Of a stretch of DNA of 64,000 bases, positions 44,159-52,009 are shown one piece after another. The stretch is from the NCBI RefSeq assembly GCF_031951985.1, contig NZ_JAVLVU010000001.1, positions 1,736,001-1,800,000 on the forward strand, written 5' to 3'. A program made the translations under genes and the position numbers. Position 1 is the stretch's first letter, and every line of letters starts with the position of its first letter. Source of the stretch: Mucilaginibacter terrae (lineage in GTDB: Bacteria > Bacteroidota > Bacteroidia > Sphingobacteriales > Sphingobacteriaceae). The notes under the pieces were generated by a model that had not been told where the DNA came from, ran no database searches, and was given only the letters and a program-made list of their open reading frames with translations.

Positions 44159-44301
44159 TTATCTACAGCTGGAAAATCAATGATTGATGTCGGCTTGAAT
44201 TGAAGATTTCATCAACTAATTCTGTCCATTTATGGCTATATTTAGGGTTGATTGCCTTTGTATCAATGTATCATAGAACATTGGTAAAATACTAATCTCC
44301 C

Positions 44302-45426
44302 ATGATCAACAGATTCGATTATTCATCATTCGCCCGCCGTTTCGCCTTTCGATTTCCGTTTTATAGTTACGTCGGTACGCAGGTCTCCTTTTGGACGGCG
44401 GCTAATATCTTCATTGGCACCATTCTTCATTTTCATTCAAAGTTCATAGAAGAGGTGTATGGTGTTCCAATTAAAGGTGAAATATCACACACCTTAGTAG
44501 CTGCTATTTTTCAGGGCATATTTTATGGGATGATTCTTGGCACGACAGAGTTCTATCTGGAGAAATATTATCTCAGAAGGATGCCATTGGGCAAGATCAT
44601 TTTGCTTAAAGCAGTTTTATCGCTGTTCGTGAGCCTGATCATTCTTGGCCTGTTGTCAGCGACACCGGTTGATTTCAATATTCCGTCGATGATCCCAGGT
44701 CATACCGTTCTTGAAAACCACAAACCCTGGAGGTTCATCTTCTACCAGTTCATCATATTCTATTCAGTATTAACGCTGTTGATCAGCTTTATAAATCAGG
44801 TCAACAAGAAGTACGGACCAGGTATCATTTTACCGATGTTGTTTGGAAAGTACCGTGAGCCGGTAGAAGAGAATAGGATCTTTATGTTTATGGACCTGAA
44901 ATCCTCAACGACGATTGCTGAGGTGCTGGGTCATTTAAAGTATAGTTCCTTCATCAGGGATAGCTTCCACGATATTAACCAGCTGCTGACTACTTATAAT
45001 GCGGAAGTCTATCAATATGTCGGCGATGAAATGGTTCTGAGTTGGAAAGTTGACAAGATGATATCCTATCGCGCGTGCGTTGAATTTTTCTTTGCCTGCA
45101 AAGACCTGTTCAAAAACCGTTACGATTACTACCATAGCAATTATGGTTTTTTTCCTAAGTTCAAGGCCGGTTTGCATATGGGGCTAGTTACGGCGGTTGA
45201 GATCGGCGATGTTAAGCGGGACATCGCCTATCATGGAGACACGATCAATACGACCGCAAGAATACAAAGTGTCTGCAATAAATTCGCTAAAGATCTGCTT
45301 ATTTCGTCCGTTCTCCTGGAGAAAATAGGCCAACAGAACCAGCTAATTACCGAGTTTATGGGATCAATTCAACTGAAGGGAAAACTAACTGATATAGCAA
45401 TACTCAGTATTGAACGGCGCTCGTAA
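44302..45426 (+). CDS. Membrane-bound class III adenylate/guanylate cyclase
   Basis: 374 residues. The N-terminal half has about four membrane segments (roughly 25-45, 65-85, 105-125, 150-170). The cyclase domain spans about 200-372: metal-binding Asp in 'FMFMDLKSSTTIAE' and second Asp in 'YQYVGDEMVLSW', 'AGLHMGLVTAVEIGD', 'YHGDTINTTARIQ'. The 'VGDEMV' motif and 'NTTARIQ' (Asn and Arg transition-state residues) point to an active enzyme. Nucleotide specificity cannot be settled. No regulator or cNMP-binding protein is adjacent. Confidence 0.92.
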   Translation: MINRFDYSSFARRFAFRFPFYSYVGTQVSFWTAANIFIGTILHFHSKFIEEVYGVPIKGEISHTLVAAIFQGIFYGMILGTTEFYLEKYYLRRMPLGKIILLKAVLSLFVSLIILGLLSATPVDFNIPSMIPGHTVLENHKPWRFIFYQFIIFYSVLTLLISFINQVNKKYGPGIILPMLFGKYREPVEENRIFMFMDLKSSTTIAEVLGHLKYSSFIRDSFHDINQLLTTYNAEVYQYVGDEMVLSWKVDKMISYRACVEFFFACKDLFKNRYDYYHSNYGFFPKFKAGLHMGLVTAVEIGDVKRDIAYHGDTINTTARIQSVCNKFAKDLLISSVLLEKIGQQNQLITEFMGSIQLKGKLTDIAILSIERRS

Positions 45427-45561
45427 ACATTGATTTTTTATACCGGGTAACCTTGCGATCAACGCTGGCCTTTAATGTCAGAATTAAAGGCTATCTGCAA
45501 TTTATTGAGCTTGCTGTATTACGCTATCCGGTTGGAGGGAAAGAGTAGGGTTGCTCTCAAC

Positions 45562-45593
45562 AAAAACCACACCCGCCGGCGGGTGTGGTTTTT
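45562..45593. terminator. Bidirectional terminator between convergent genes
   Basis: A 32-bp perfect palindrome (16-bp arms, AAAAACCACACCCGCC and its complement) followed by TTTTGTTTTT on the plus strand; the A-rich left side serves the minus-strand monooxygenase unit. Confidence 0.9.
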
Positions 45594-45598
45594 TGTTT

Positions 45599-45970
45599 TT
45601 ATTTGCTCACTGCTTGACCGTAAGAGAAGAATCTTCCTGCCTCCACACCCTGCTTCATGCCTTTCATAAAATGGGATGAATATGCCCCAAGTAATTCCAG
45701 ACGATCGATTTTCCAGTCTACCTTATATTTTTCGGAAAGCGGTTTGATCAGTTCCAAGTGCGCTAAAAATGCCGATTCATTAACATAAGCTTCCACTATT
45801 AAGCATTGAAATGTTTCCGGGTCATAGTAGCATTCATGCGTAAGTACTTTCTCCGGCCCTTCGTTTGCAACAATTTCTCTGGTTTCAAGAACCATTTGTT
45901 TGAAGACTTCCCAGTCGTTTGGATTGACCGTCGCGGCGGCATTTAGTCGCACTATCGATTGATTTGACAT
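45599..45970 (-). CDS. Antibiotic biosynthesis monooxygenase (ABM)-type protein
   Basis: 123 residues, ferredoxin-like fold of the ABM/YgiN type: 'VRLNAAATVNPNDWEVFKQMVLETREIVANEGPEKVLTHECYYDPETFQCLIVEAYVNESAFLAHLE'. YgiN-like proteins act on quinones without cofactors. It follows the quinone oxidoreductase gene by 10 bp in the same operon, which supports a shared role in quinone or electrophile handling. Expression probably comes from the TGAC-box promoter upstream of that gene. Confidence 0.85.
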   Translation of the reverse strand: MSNQSIVRLNAAATVNPNDWEVFKQMVLETREIVANEGPEKVLTHECYYDPETFQCLIVEAYVNESAFLAHLELIKPLSEKYKVDWKIDRLELLGAYSSHFMKGMKQGVEAGRFFSYGQAVSK

Positions 45971-45980
45971 TTTAAATTGA

Positions 45981-46955
45981 TTAAGGGGTTACGATAATTT
46001 TGCCAACGGCGTTTTTTGTTTGAATGATCGCGTGGGCTTTAGGCATGTCTTCTAATGGGAAGGTATGCGAAATATGGGTCCTGACCTCGCCAGAGGATAG
46101 CAAGCGGCCAATGGATTCAAGGTCCTGCTCGTAGGTCGGGTTCGGGCTAACGTTCACGCGCAAAACAGCCACTTCCTTTTCTGCCCTTGCTTGCTCAACA
46201 AAGACGGGGTCGGGATATATTACGAGGCTTAACAACGTTCCTCCCGGCTTTAACGATCGGAGTGACCGTTCAAGATGTTTATCATCATCACTCCATACCG
46301 TATCATGAACAAGGTCTGCATCCTTTACCAAGTCTTCGAATCGCTGTGTTTGGTAGTCGATAAATTCGTCAGCACCTAAACTCAATACAAACTCACGATT
46401 TTGGCCCGAAGCAACGCCAATCACATAAGCTCCAAAATGTTTGGCGAACTGTACCGCGAAGTGTCCTACGCCTCCGGATGCGCCATGAATGATGACCTTA
46501 TCACCCTTTTTGATTTCCCCTACGTTTACGATCGAAACCCAAGCGGTCAATGCGGACATAGTTGCACCGGCAGCTTCCTTAAAGCTGACGTTGGCAGGCT
46601 TCATTACCATTTCGGTTTCGGGCGCTGCTACATATTCCGCATAAGCGTTTGCCTGGCCAACAAATTTGAAATTGCCGAAAACTTCATCGCCCTTTTTAAA
46701 CTTAGTAACGGCCCGACCTGCTTCTGTAACAATACCGGCAACATCCCAACCTAAGATAATATGCTCTTCTGTTCCTTTGTAGGAATACACCCAGTTCAGG
46801 GCCTCTTTGGTCCTTCTTACAAAGGCATCTACAGGATTAATACTAATAGCCTTTACTTGTACCAATACTTCATTGTCTTTTATTTGCGGCACAGGCACAT
46901 CTGCCAATACCAGATTCTCGGGTCCCCCGATCTCTTTTAAAACTATTGCTCTCAT
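45981..46955 (-). CDS. Zinc-independent MDR-family quinone oxidoreductase
   Basis: 324 residues from ATG at 46955 (MRAIVLKEIGGPENLVLADVPVPQIKDNEVLVQV); the open frame extends 7 codons upstream. Medium-chain reductase: GroES-like N-domain, Rossmann domain with 'VIIHGASGGVGHFAVQFAKHFGAYVIGVAS', 'LGADEFIDYQ' and 'HDTVWSDDDK'. Structural-zinc cysteines are absent, as in the QOR branch. It reduces quinones or enones with NADPH. First gene of an operon with the ABM monooxygenase, and under the third tandem TGAC box. Confidence 0.93.
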   Translation of the reverse strand: MRAIVLKEIGGPENLVLADVPVPQIKDNEVLVQVKAISINPVDAFVRRTKEALNWVYSYKGTEEHIILGWDVAGIVTEAGRAVTKFKKGDEVFGNFKFVGQANAYAEYVAAPETEMVMKPANVSFKEAAGATMSALTAWVSIVNVGEIKKGDKVIIHGASGGVGHFAVQFAKHFGAYVIGVASGQNREFVLSLGADEFIDYQTQRFEDLVKDADLVHDTVWSDDDKHLERSLRSLKPGGTLLSLVIYPDPVFVEQARAEKEVAVLRVNVSPNPTYEQDLESIGRLLSSGEVRTHISHTFPLEDMPKAHAIIQTKNAVGKIIVTP

Positions 46956-47002
46956 TATGTAATTATTATGAAACAAATGTAGATGGGATTAAGCGGGGGC
47001 GT

Positions 47003-47041
47003 TTTGTTTAAAACGTCAACTTTACTTTGTTTAAATAGTCA
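47003..47041 (-). promoter_or_regulatory. Tandem TGAC-box operator, copy 3 (quinone oxidoreductase operon)
   Basis: Minus strand: TGAC-TATTTA-AACAAA, spacer GTAAAGT, TGAC-GTTTTA-AACAAA, half-sites 23 bp apart. It ends 47 bp from the start codon; a TACATTTG -7 box lies between (46974-46981). Same layout as copies at 22227 and 37332. Confidence 0.75.
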
Positions 47042-47043
47042 AT

Positions 47044-47728
47044 CAGAAGTCTAAGACTTCAAGCGGAAATGATGAACATTGCACTCGAAGAGCGCATCAT
47101 TGTATATGCTCCCTGCGGTGGTTTTGGCTAGGTAGGCTCATACAGCAGCGTACTAGGCAGCGGAAGGTTCTGAATAAATTTTTCAATCCCAAAAAAGAGC
47201 AAACGAAAAAGATGTCGATCAATATAGGAATGACCATCTTGCTTCCGGAGCAGGTTGCGCACAAAAATTAAGGCCGTTAACCGGTCACTTCAAGATGCGC
47301 ATGTGTGGTATAAAACGCATTAATAAGGTAGGCGTAAAAGTAACGACAAGCCCTTAAGCTGGGAATAAGATCTAATAGTGCAGCTATTGATCAACGACTC
47401 CATATACGCGATAAGCTTTACTACCTTCACCAGGTTCAATTTTATTGAATTTAAATTTAATTGCTGAAATAGTAAATCACTACAGCGCGCTGATAAGGAT
47501 CTATTATAGCATGGACCTCAGGAATATCATAAAGTCAGCAATCGCAATATTGCGATACTAACTTGCAAGGCTTAAGAAAATGGGATATTCACGAAGAGCA
47601 GAATAGGTCAGCACTGCGCTAATAGCCACCGTATATCCTGCCCGGATTGCCAATCTGCAATACAAGTTGCATTGAGCATTACTAAGCCTGTTATCATGCT
47701 TCGTAATCAGCGAAATAGCGATTACTAC
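47044..47728. other. Long gene-free region
   Basis: About 690 bp with frequent stops in all frames. A short open stretch near 47175-47270 (NKFFNPKKEQTKKMSINIG...) could be a decayed gene but matches nothing I recognise. A perfect 16-bp palindrome ATCGCAATATTGCGAT is at 47541-47556. No RNA gene was identified. Composition shifts to AT-rich from here, so this may be a junction between two acquired segments. Confidence 0.4.
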
Positions 47729-48085
47729 TTAGAAGATGTATGGAATATAAATGATCGTGGCGCATATCACGGCAAACAAGCAAATGATCAGCACGGCGCC
47801 TGAAGCAATATCCTTTACCTGCCCGATAAGCGAATCCTGTTCCTTAGTTACGCGGTCGGCCAGCTTTTCGATGGCCGTATTGAAAAGTTCTGCCATCCAG
47901 GCTAAGCCAATCAGCATAAGCGTGATGAGCCATGCCGTGCGATCGACGTTAAGCAGGCTGTTTGTCAGAATCACCGCAATAGCGGCAACAAAGTGGAAGA
48001 TCATGTTGGGTTCGTTACGAAACGCCAACCAAATCCCGTTAACGGAATACCGGTAGCCCGCCAAATGTTTTTTAATGATATTCAT
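47729..48085 (-). CDS. Diacylglycerol/undecaprenol kinase family protein (DgkA-type)
   Basis: 118 residues, the usual size for this integral membrane kinase. Three hydrophobic segments are visible, with the catalytic motif 'WMAELFNTAIEKLADRV' (Glu and the E-x-x-N-T-A-I-E pattern) and 'QVKDIASGAVLI' (K-D-x-A-x-A/G-A-V). It phosphorylates diacylglycerol or undecaprenol at the inner membrane. Last gene of a four-gene operon with a membrane protein, a methyltransferase and a DoxX-type protein, implying lipid metabolism. Confidence 0.93.
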   Translation of the reverse strand: MNIIKKHLAGYRYSVNGIWLAFRNEPNMIFHFVAAIAVILTNSLLNVDRTAWLITLMLIGLAWMAELFNTAIEKLADRVTKEQDSLIGQVKDIASGAVLIICLFAVICATIIYIPYIF

Positions 48086-48092
48086 GCCGCTT

Positions 48093-48596
48093 CTATTTAA
48101 AAACGTGTGCTAAGTAAACGATGCCGTAACTGATAAAACAGACCAGCGTCTTTGAGTTTAACGAAGTAAATATATGCTGCTTTTCCTCTTTCGGGTTGAA
48201 ACCGTAACAGCCAGGCAGCCAAAACAAAATCGACATGCCAATGTCCATCCAATCAAAACGGCCATTAGTTACATGGGTCATTTGCAATATCTCTAACGAA
48301 AGGCAAAACAGTAATGGCATATAAAGGCAGTTGAAGCGCCTGCCGAATATTATAAAGTGGTAGGTTTTAGAAGTTAGTGTAATGCAAAATATCCATAAAC
48401 CTTCGGGTAATGAATATACCACTACATTATTTAAAGGCAGCGTGTTTACAACAACCGCTTTTATGTGTGTATACGCCTCAACCGAAATCAGCCAAACCAA
48501 AAGCTGGTTCACCAAGGTCTTTTCTGTTCGGTAAAACAAATAGATAAACAGGCTTATAAGCAGCGCTGTAGTTATTAAAGCATATTGCTTTCTCAT
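48093..48596 (-). CDS. Integral membrane protein, possibly VanZ-like
   Basis: 167 residues with about four membrane segments ('ITTALLISLFIYLFY', 'LPEGLWIFCITLTS', 'CLYMPLLFCLSLEILQM', 'LVCFISYGIVYLAHVF'). The pattern 'LPLLFCLSLEILQMTHVTNGRFDWMDIGMSILFW' has the Glu...Gln...R..D..D spacing of VanZ-like proteins, but similarity is weak. It overlaps the preceding methyltransferase gene by 4 bp (ATGA), so translation is coupled. Function unknown; context is lipid modification. Confidence 0.65.
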   Translation of the reverse strand: MRKQYALITTALLISLFIYLFYRTEKTLVNQLLVWLISVEAYTHIKAVVVNTLPLNNVVVYSLPEGLWIFCITLTSKTYHFIIFGRRFNCLYMPLLFCLSLEILQMTHVTNGRFDWMDIGMSILFWLPGCYGFNPKEEKQHIFTSLNSKTLVCFISYGIVYLAHVFK

Positions 48597-49183
48597 GGTT
48601 TTTGGTAAATAAGCAGTTTAAAATACGATGCGACACCCAGGTTGATCTGCTTTCTTAATTCGAATTTTTCTATTGCCGGTATATCCTCTATGCGGAAGAT
48701 CGATTTAAAATGAAGAAGCTTAGCGATCTGTCGGAGGCTGTGGTCAACGTACCTAAGCCAATTATCCGTTGTAAAATGATTGAGGATAAATATTTGCCCG
48801 CCGGGTTTCAATACGCGGTAAGCTTCTGTTAATAGCAGCTGCGGGTTATCTACAACTGCAATAACATGCGATAGTACGATGTAATCAAATTCCTCGTCAC
48901 TGAACTGAATCGCTTCGCCGCTCATTTCTAAAAGACTAACATTACCGAACCTGTTTTTGCGGGCGATCTTCAGCATCGTTGCGGAGGTGTCAATACCTGT
49001 AATTTCATGTTTTTTATAGTGCTTAAAGTGTACCCCGTTCCCCACGCCAATCTCCAGCAACTTGCCATTAGGCATAGCATTAACTTCTTTAAACAGTATG
49101 GTTTTTTGAGGTTTCAGAAATACATCTACAATAGGATACAGGAAGGAAAAGTAATTGTAAAAGGCAGCGGTTTTTCTATTCAT
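48593..49183 (-). CDS. Class I SAM-dependent methyltransferase (PmtA/UbiE-like)
   Basis: 196 residues. Motif I 'LLEIGVGNGVHFKHYKKHEITGIDTSATMLKIAR' (SAM binding), motif IV 'FDYIVLSHVIAVV', post-motif 'LTEAYRVLKPGGQIFILNHF'. The N-terminal 'FYNYFSFLYPIVD' and overall size resemble phosphatidylethanolamine N-methyltransferases of the PmtA group. With a diacylglycerol kinase in the same operon, a phospholipid substrate is likely, but a quinone is possible. Confidence 0.88.
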   Translation of the reverse strand: MNRKTAAFYNYFSFLYPIVDVFLKPQKTILFKEVNAMPNGKLLEIGVGNGVHFKHYKKHEITGIDTSATMLKIARKNRFGNVSLLEMSGEAIQFSDEEFDYIVLSHVIAVVDNPQLLLTEAYRVLKPGGQIFILNHFTTDNWLRYVDHSLRQIAKLLHFKSIFRIEDIPAIEKFELRKQINLGVASYFKLLIYQKP

Positions 49184-49207
49184 CTTATTAAAGCGGCGAG
49201 TTGCATC

Positions 49208-49915
49208 CTATTTTTTTTGTTTTAGAGCGCGTTCGTAATCGTCTAAACTCTTATCCAAATCCTGCCCGTTTTTGTGTATCGATTCGCAGAATACCTTACA
49301 CGCTTCCGGGATCTCGCTATCGTCGCACTGTGTTTCGCAATCAACCTGCGTATTGCGTGGCATAAGTTTGTATAAGTGCGTAACGGTGAAGCCAACGGCC
49401 AAAAAGGTAGCGATAACCACGGCGAGGAATAGTTTTGGAAAGCGGTTATTCTGCGCCGGCTGAATGAACGGAGGGTTATTGAACGGGAAAATATATTTAA
49501 TCCTTTCGTAATGCCAGCAGAGCAGGTATACGCAGGCAATAACCATTAAGGGCGCCGTAAGTAAGGAGCCTTCAAACCTAACCGCGAACGAAAGGGTACA
49601 AATATTCAGGATGATGGGCAAATAGAGCAATGTACCAAGTACGACGGTACGTGGAATGAGCAATAACATGGCGGCCAGTACTTGTGCATAGCCAATAAAA
49701 GTGTAATAATAACCCGTATGGTGCAGCGCTTCGAGGTAGTGGCCCATTGGTTGATTATTATGCAGATCGGTAAAGCGCTCCCCGATGATCTTTACATATC
49801 CTGCGGGTAAAAACCCCGCAGCAAGCGCCAATCGGGTAAATGTTGTGAAATAGCGCATCCATCTGTTGGCTCTGGCCCTATAGTGCAGGGCTTCTAATTT
49901 TACAGCTAAATTCAT
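49208..49915 (-). CDS. DoxX-type membrane protein with twin CX3C periplasmic tail
   Basis: 235 residues with four DoxX-like membrane segments (about 25-45, 70-92, 95-115, 118-135), an extra helix at about 160-182 ('LFLAVVIATFLAVGFTVTHLY') and a hydrophilic tail holding CETQC, eight residues, then CKVFC. Two CX3C motifs suggest a disulfide-linked helical hairpin outside the membrane. DoxX proteins often support redox enzymes. It is the first gene of the lipid operon, 24 bp before the methyltransferase. Role of the cysteine tail is unknown. Confidence 0.8.
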   Translation of the reverse strand: MNLAVKLEALHYRARANRWMRYFTTFTRLALAAGFLPAGYVKIIGERFTDLHNNQPMGHYLEALHHTGYYYTFIGYAQVLAAMLLLIPRTVVLGTLLYLPIILNICTLSFAVRFEGSLLTAPLMVIACVYLLCWHYERIKYIFPFNNPPFIQPAQNNRFPKLFLAVVIATFLAVGFTVTHLYKLMPRNTQVDCETQCDDSEIPEACKVFCESIHKNGQDLDKSLDDYERALKQKK

Positions 49916-49925
49916 ATTTAAAAGT

Positions 49926-49942
49926 ACTTTGCATTACAAAGT
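49926..49942 (-). promoter_or_regulatory. Palindromic operator upstream of the DoxX operon
   Basis: ACTTTG-CATTA-CAAAGT, perfect 6-bp arms, 10 bp upstream of the DoxX start codon. The position, overlapping where a promoter start or ribosome binding site would be, suits a repressor. No regulator is encoded in the operon. Confidence 0.4.
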
Positions 49943-50018
49943 TATAAAACAGATTGACATTTCAAACTATATTAAATAGTCCGTATCATTTTACGGGGCA
50001 GTCTGACATAGCTGAACG

Positions 50019-50618
50019 ATGAATTTTTTCGTTAAGCACAAGTTATTTTTGAAATATTTTTCACGATTAGTAAGGTTTAAGAATGTCAAAGTCAGCTTAA
50101 TTACAGGTAATACAGAACAGGTAGAGGAAGCTTTGTTAAATAAGGAGATCGATCTGGGTATCATAGAAGGCATCAACCGTAACCCCCAGATCAGTTACCA
50201 GGAGTTTTTAAGAGATGAGATGGTGCTGGTAACTGCCACGTCCAATACCACGATCAGAAAAGATGTTATCAAGCCTGATGAGTTAAAAAACTTCCCGCTT
50301 TTATTGCGCGAACAAGGTTCGGGATCCCTGGATGTTGTAAAGCTTGCGTTAAAACAACACAACCTTAAGCTTTCAGACCTTCAGGTCGAAATGAAGCTGG
50401 GTAATACTGAAAGCATTAAATCGTATCTCACCGAAAGCAATTGCCTTGCTTTTCTTTCTGTACATGCCGTTCTGAAGGAGTTAAAAGCTAACGAATTTAA
50501 GGTCATTGATATTAAAGGCGTTTCCATTGAACGAGCTTTCTATCTCATAAACATCCATGGCCAGCCTGGCCAACTGTCGGAGTTATTTGTCAGGTTTGCT
50601 GCCAAACTTCAGCAATAG
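50019..50618 (+). pseudogene. LysR-type regulator remnant lacking its DNA-binding domain
   Basis: 199 residues that match only the substrate-binding half of LysR regulators: 'NVKVSLITGNTEQVEEALLNKEIDLGIIEG', 'DEMVLVTATSNTT', 'FPLLLREQGSGSLDVVKLAL', 'KLGNTESIKSYLTESNCLAFLSVHAVLKEL'. The N-terminal winged helix (about 80-90 residues) is missing, and no remnant was found in the 100 bp upstream, so the gene is 5'-truncated. The first 20 residues are not LysR-like. A free-standing effector-binding protein is possible but less likely. Confidence 0.75.
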
Positions 50619-50664
50619 CTGAAAAGATTAAGCCTGTTTACCGGATGTAATCTTACCACTCGTG

Positions 50665-51081
50665 TTATTCTTTCTTAAGGCGCTGTAAAAGTTTGTCTTT
50701 TAATTCTTTGATAGTGCCTTCCTTGTCGGTTTTTATTTTTTTGAGCACCTGCTCCGCGCCTGGAGGATTGTATTTTGATCCCCAGATCATCAGTTCAACA
50801 ATTGCCGGGATAAGATCAATACCTTTCTCTGTGAGACTATAGATAAACTTATTCTTCTTTTCTGCTGATACTTCAGATTTTATGAATCCGTTTGCTTCTA
50901 ACAGCTTAAGCCGGTCTGCAAGGATATTGGTAGCGATCTTTTCATCAGAAGTCAGAAAATCACCGTAACTGGTTTTGTTGGTAAATATCAGATCCCTTAA
51001 GATTAATAATACCCATTTGTCGCCTATATAATCCAAAGAAAACGATACAGGGCAATCTGATCTATGCTGAATTTCTTTCAT
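50665..51081 (-). CDS. HxlR family transcriptional regulator
   Basis: 138 residues. Cys at residue 10 in 'RSDCPVSFSLDYIGDKWVLLILRDLIFTNKTSYGDFL', winged helix 'ATNILADRLKLLEANGFIKSEVSAEKKNKFIYSLTEKGIDLIPAIVELMIW'. Conserved N-terminal Cys is the electrophile/redox sensor in characterised HxlR/DUF24 members. Divergent from an SDR gene across a 107-bp gap that contains two inverted-repeat operators around a promoter, so autorepression plus SDR repression is likely. Confidence 0.93.
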   Translation of the reverse strand: MKEIQHRSDCPVSFSLDYIGDKWVLLILRDLIFTNKTSYGDFLTSDEKIATNILADRLKLLEANGFIKSEVSAEKKNKFIYSLTEKGIDLIPAIVELMIWGSKYNPPGAEQVLKKIKTDKEGTIKELKDKLLQRLKKE

Positions 51082-51103
51082 GACATTAAAATGTTAAATA
51101 ATG

Positions 51104-51155
51104 CTTGCAAAGTGCAAGTTAATTGATTTACCTTTGTTTACTTGCAAATAGCAAG
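51104..51155 (+). promoter_or_regulatory. HxlR operator pair bracketing the SDR promoter
   Basis: CTTGCA-AAG-TGCAAG (51104-51118) and CTTGC-AAATA-GCAAG (51141-51155) share the same arms, centres 37 bp apart. Between them is a Bacteroidota-type promoter: TTG (51106-51108), 20 bp, TACCTTTG (51129-51136). One operator covers the -33 element and the other the expected start point, so bound protein would block RNA polymerase. Confidence 0.75.
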
Positions 51156-51188
51156 CAAATTTAAATATAATATTAGAATATAAAAGTC

Positions 51189-51935
51189 ATGGAATTAACA
51201 AAGAAAACAGTATTAGTAACGGGTGGTGGTTCAGGAATTGGTTATGCAACCGCAATGCTTTTAATTAAAAAAGGCAACCAAGTAATCATCACCGGCCGTA
51301 ATGCAGAGAAGCTGGACAAAGCCGCTAAAGAACTAGGCGTAGATTACATTGTTGGAGATTTGACCGATGCAGATTCAGTTGCCAGCCTTGTTAAAAAATT
51401 GGAAGCTGATTACAGCGATCTGAGCGTGCTAATTAATAATGCTGGTGTAGGTTTTGTTTATAAGCTGGGTGAGAGTGCAAACGCAGTTGAAAAAGCGAGG
51501 CAAGAGTTTGAGACTAACTATTTTGCCCCCGTTAGATTGACAGAATTGTTATTACCGCTATTGAAGAAACAGCCGGAAGCAGCCATTGTCAATATAACTT
51601 CTAACGTAGCGTTCCATCCGTTGGTAGTGCTACCAACTTACTCAGATGCTAAAACAGCGTTACATTCCCATTCTGTAGCGCTGCGCTTAACCTTATCTGC
51701 CGATACCAATATAAAAATCTTTGAGGTAATGCCTTCACTGATCAATACAGATGCCACTAAAGATATGGGTGGTGAGCAGCATGGTTTACCTCCGGAAGTA
51801 GCAGCCCAGGAAATTTATAATGGTATAAACGAAGACCGTTACGAAATATTTGTAGGTGAAGCTGGTCAGCAATATGCAGACTATTTGACTGATCCAAATG
51901 CAGCCGTTGCAAAATTCAATCAGGGACTTTATTAA
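51189..51935 (+). CDS. SDR family oxidoreductase (DltE-like)
   Basis: 248 residues. Cofactor loop TGGGSGIGYA (10-19), ITGRN after beta-2, 'VLINNAGVGF' near 85, Ser in 'VNITSNVAF', YxxxK as YSDAK. The overall sequence is like the DltE/YqjQ-type short-chain dehydrogenases often controlled by divergent HxlR regulators. Substrate unknown, probably an aldehyde or ketone. Expressed from the promoter bracketed by HxlR operators. Confidence 0.93.
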   Translation: MELTKKTVLVTGGGSGIGYATAMLLIKKGNQVIITGRNAEKLDKAAKELGVDYIVGDLTDADSVASLVKKLEADYSDLSVLINNAGVGFVYKLGESANAVEKARQEFETNYFAPVRLTELLLPLLKKQPEAAIVNITSNVAFHPLVVLPTYSDAKTALHSHSVALRLTLSADTNIKIFEVMPSLINTDATKDMGGEQHGLPPEVAAQEIYNGINEDRYEIFVGEAGQQYADYLTDPNAAVAKFNQGLY

Positions 51936-51948
51936 TTATAAAATCCCA

Positions 51949-51982
51949 AGCAAATGCTGTTCTTGATGAAACAGCATTTGCT
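51949..51982 (+). terminator. Stem-loop terminator after the SDR gene
   Basis: Perfect 13-bp arms (AGCAAATGCTGTT / AACAGCATTTGCT) with an 8-nt loop, 13 bp after the stop. No long T run follows. Confidence 0.7.
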
Positions 51983-52009
51983 GATAATATCAATCATAAC
52001 ATTACTATT

